This document shows positions 62,300 through 64,000 of a stretch of 64,000 nt of DNA, one piece after another. How positions within the stretch are numbered: the first letter of the stretch is position 1; each line of letters begins with the position of its first letter. Source of the stretch: Ilumatobacter coccineus YM16-304 (GTDB lineage: Bacteria > Actinomycetota > Acidimicrobiia > Acidimicrobiales > Ilumatobacteraceae). A model generated the notes under the pieces. That model saw nothing but the letters and a program-made list of their open reading frames with translations, was not told the DNA's origin and made no database searches. The DNA is taken from positions 1,178,001 to 1,242,000 of the forward strand of contig NC_020520.1 in the NCBI RefSeq assembly GCF_000348785.1, written 5' to 3'. Position numbers and translations under genes: made by a program.

Positions 62300-64000
62300 T
62301 CAGCGGACGTGGGATGCGAGGGCGGCTGATTCGCGGGCGTGGAGCGCGGCGTTGACCCGTTGGCGTTCGAGGATCTGTTCCTGCGTCTTGAGCGCCTGTT
62401 CGATGGGATGCTCGGCGAAGAACTGCTGCACCTCGTCGACCAGCTCGGGATCGGTGAGCAGCTTCACCGAATCGATCATCCGGCTGATCGTGTTGGACGG
62501 GAACCGGTCGACGGCGTCGGCCCAGTGATCGCGCAGGAAGCGCCACGCCTGAGCACCGTGATGGCGGTTGGCGATGGCCATCCGCAGCACGAACGGCGCG
62601 TTCTGCGTCTTGACCGCATCGCTCATCGCGTAGTCGCACGTCCGCTGCATCAAGTCGGCGTCGTCGAAACTCGTCAACGCGTAGAGGTGACGCAACTGGT
62701 TCTGCGGGGTCGACGGTGTCTCGAACCCGGCGATCATGAGCTCGTAGTCGGCCACGCTGCCCGTCGCCGCCACCACCGAGGTGGCTGCCGACGTGAGCTC
62801 GGGATCGACCGAGCGTGGATCGTCGGTGGCCGCAGCGAACATCTCGCGGCAACGTGCGATCGTGTCGGCGTCGTTGCCGAGCACGCCGAGCGTCGAGGTG
62901 AGCAGGCCGCGCAGCGTGCTGGTGAGGTCGCTCTCGTCGTCGGTCGGATCGCCGAGCGCTGTCAACGCCGGGCCGACGAGTGAGCGCACCATCTCACGGA
63001 ACCGCTCGAGCGGCTCGTCGTCGAGCAGTCGCGACAGGCCGCGCAGCGCCACCGTGATCGCCTGCCACACCGCGAGCTCGCGTTCGTCGCCGAACCCCAT
63101 GAGCATGTCGAGCAGGTCGGCGGCCGACATCTGACCGGCGACGGTCGCCGACCAGGCGTCGTCGACGAGGCTGTAGCGCTCGAGGGTGCTCATCGACGCC
63201 AACACGTCGCCCGAGAGGCGCGAGCGCAGTTCGCTGTCGTACGCGACCCGGAAGAACCCGTGGCCGCCGGCGTTGACCACGACCGCTCCGTCGGGATCGG
63301 CGAGCGGGACCGAAACGGGTCCTGCGGCATCGAGCAGCAGGCGGGTCGTGTCGTCGCCGTTGCGGACGTGCACCGGGATCGCCCAGATCGTGTCGTCGTC
63401 GGACGTCGTGAACCCGAAGCGCTGCTGGCTGAGCTCGAGTGCGCCGTCGACCAGCGAGGCGGTGAGGATCGGGTAGCCGGGCTGCCAGATCCACGAGTCC
63501 ATGATGCGACGGACCGGCTCGCCCGAGGTCGCCTCGATCGCGTCCCAGAGGTCGTTGGTCTCGGTGTTCGCGTACGAGTGGGTGCGCAGGTAGTGGTTGA
63601 CGCCCTCGCGGAAGCTCTCGGGCGACAGGTACTGCTCGAGCATGCGCAGCAGCGCCCCACCCTTCTGATACGTGAGCACGTCGAACATGCCTTCGCAGTC
63701 GGCGGGGGAGCGGACCTCGAACTCGACCGGGCGGGTGCTCGCCAGTGAGTCGACGTCGAAGGCGGCGCTGCGTTCGAGACCGAAGCTGGTCCACCGCTGC
63801 CAATCGGGGCGGTAGGCGTCGCATGCGGCGATCTCCATGAACGTGGCGAACGCCTCGTTCAACCAGATGCCGTTCCACCAGCGCATCGTGACGAGGTCAC
63901 CGAACCACATGTGGGCGAGTTCGTGCGCCACGACGTCGGCGACCCGCTGCTGTTCGTCCTGCGTGCTCGTGGCGGGGTCGACGAGGAGCACCGATTCGCG
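62300..64000 (-). CDS. pepN: M1 family aminopeptidase N (PepN), 5' end outside the window
   Basis: The last 566 codons are present; the N-terminal third is beyond position 64000. The zinc site HELAHMWFGDLVTMRWWNGI with the downstream Glu in WLNEAFATFME is intact, and a catalytic-domain stretch VLTYQKGGALLRMLEQYL follows. The C-terminal 330 residues form the helical ERAP1-like domain seen in actinobacterial PepN. It removes N-terminal residues from peptides. The stop at 62300 directly abuts the 36-bp repeat array. Confidence 0.93.
   Translation of the reverse strand, partial: RESVLLVDPATSTQDEQQRVADVVAHELAHMWFGDLVTMRWWNGIWLNEAFATFMEIAACDAYRPDWQRWTSFGLERSAAFDVDSLASTRPVEFEVRSPADCEGMFDVLTYQKGGALLRMLEQYLSPESFREGVNHYLRTHSYANTETNDLWDAIEATSGEPVRRIMDSWIWQPGYPILTASLVDGALELSQQRFGFTTSDDDTIWAIPVHVRNGDDTTRLLLDAAGPVSVPLADPDGAVVVNAGGHGFFRVAYDSELRSRLSGDVLASMSTLERYSLVDDAWSATVAGQMSAADLLDMLMGFGDERELAVWQAITVALRGLSRLLDDEPLERFREMVRSLVGPALTALGDPTDDESDLTSTLRGLLTSTLGVLGNDADTIARCREMFAAATDDPRSVDPELTSAATSVVAATGSVADYELMIAGFETPSTPQNQLRHLYALTSFDDADLMQRTCDYAMSDAVKTQNAPFVLRMAIANRHHGAQAWRFLRDHWADAVDRFPSNTISRMIDSVKLLTDPELVDEVQQFFAEHPIEQALKTQEQILERQRVNAALHARESAALASHVR

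Overview
The window is high-GC actinobacterial chromosome. Codon use is GC-biased, GTG starts are frequent, MurA carries Asp instead of Cys in its active-site loop, and a mycothiol-type DinB enzyme, a GlpR/SepX-like divisome protein and an actinobacterial RpiB are present. The gene order (prfA-prmC ... rpiB-glyA-wecA-atp operon) and several family variants resemble marine or soil Acidimicrobiia such as Ilumatobacter. That assignment is an inference from content; no database was consulted.

Layout. 1-7.1 kb: end of prfA, prmC, then a block of mostly leftward genes: a coupled operon (nucleoside hydrolase, S9 peptidase, TerB-like), a lipoprotein, and a thiolase-like protein. 7.2-19.3 kb: rpiB, glyA, wecA and a complete F1Fo ATP synthase operon. 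The operon order is two AtpI-type proteins, a, c, b, b', delta, alpha, a 38-codon ORF, gamma, beta, epsilon. The gamma subunit is fused at its C-terminus to a helix-hairpin-helix module, the most unusual gene in the window. 19.3-27.8 kb: DUF1330 and DUF3291 proteins, glpX, a small-ORF cassette, a second S9 peptidase, a secreted protein with tail-fibre-like repeats, a duplicated-domain protein with a J-domain partner, and an MFS permease. 27.8-32.8 kb: murA, NifU-like protein, MeaB GTPase, enoyl-CoA hydratase, second MFS permease. 32.8-42.3 kb: glycogen/sugar block (glgP, a GT4 enzyme, divergent glgB), a lipoprotein, galT and a PAP2 membrane protein. 42.3-54.8 kb: FlK-type thioesterase, tldD/tldE, lipoprotein, decayed DUF222-HNH gene, an MpaB-like oxygenase overlapping a PaxB/Pyr4-like membrane cyclase, an RmlD-like SDR, uppP, SAF protein, mtnP, a cysteine-less FmdB protein and galU. 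54.8-64 kb: moeA/glp, moaA, moaC and a GlpR/SepX-like gene, tRNA-Ala(CGC), a truncated M1 aminopeptidase, and four families of intergenic repeats.

How the parts work together. One operon makes the energy-conversion machine. The galU, moeA, moaA, moaC and GlpR-like genes form a locus that combines molybdopterin synthesis with a probable divisome pair (Glp-GlpR). glgP, GT4 and glgB handle storage glucan, with galU and galT supplying nucleotide sugars. murA, uppP and wecA serve envelope synthesis.

A recurring regulatory signature is a TANNNT-like hexamer ending about 6-9 nt before the start codon, without a Shine-Dalgarno sequence. It suggests that many monocistronic or first genes are transcribed without a leader. 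It was used to choose several starts. Genes inside operons instead have Shine-Dalgarno sites or ATGA-type overlaps.
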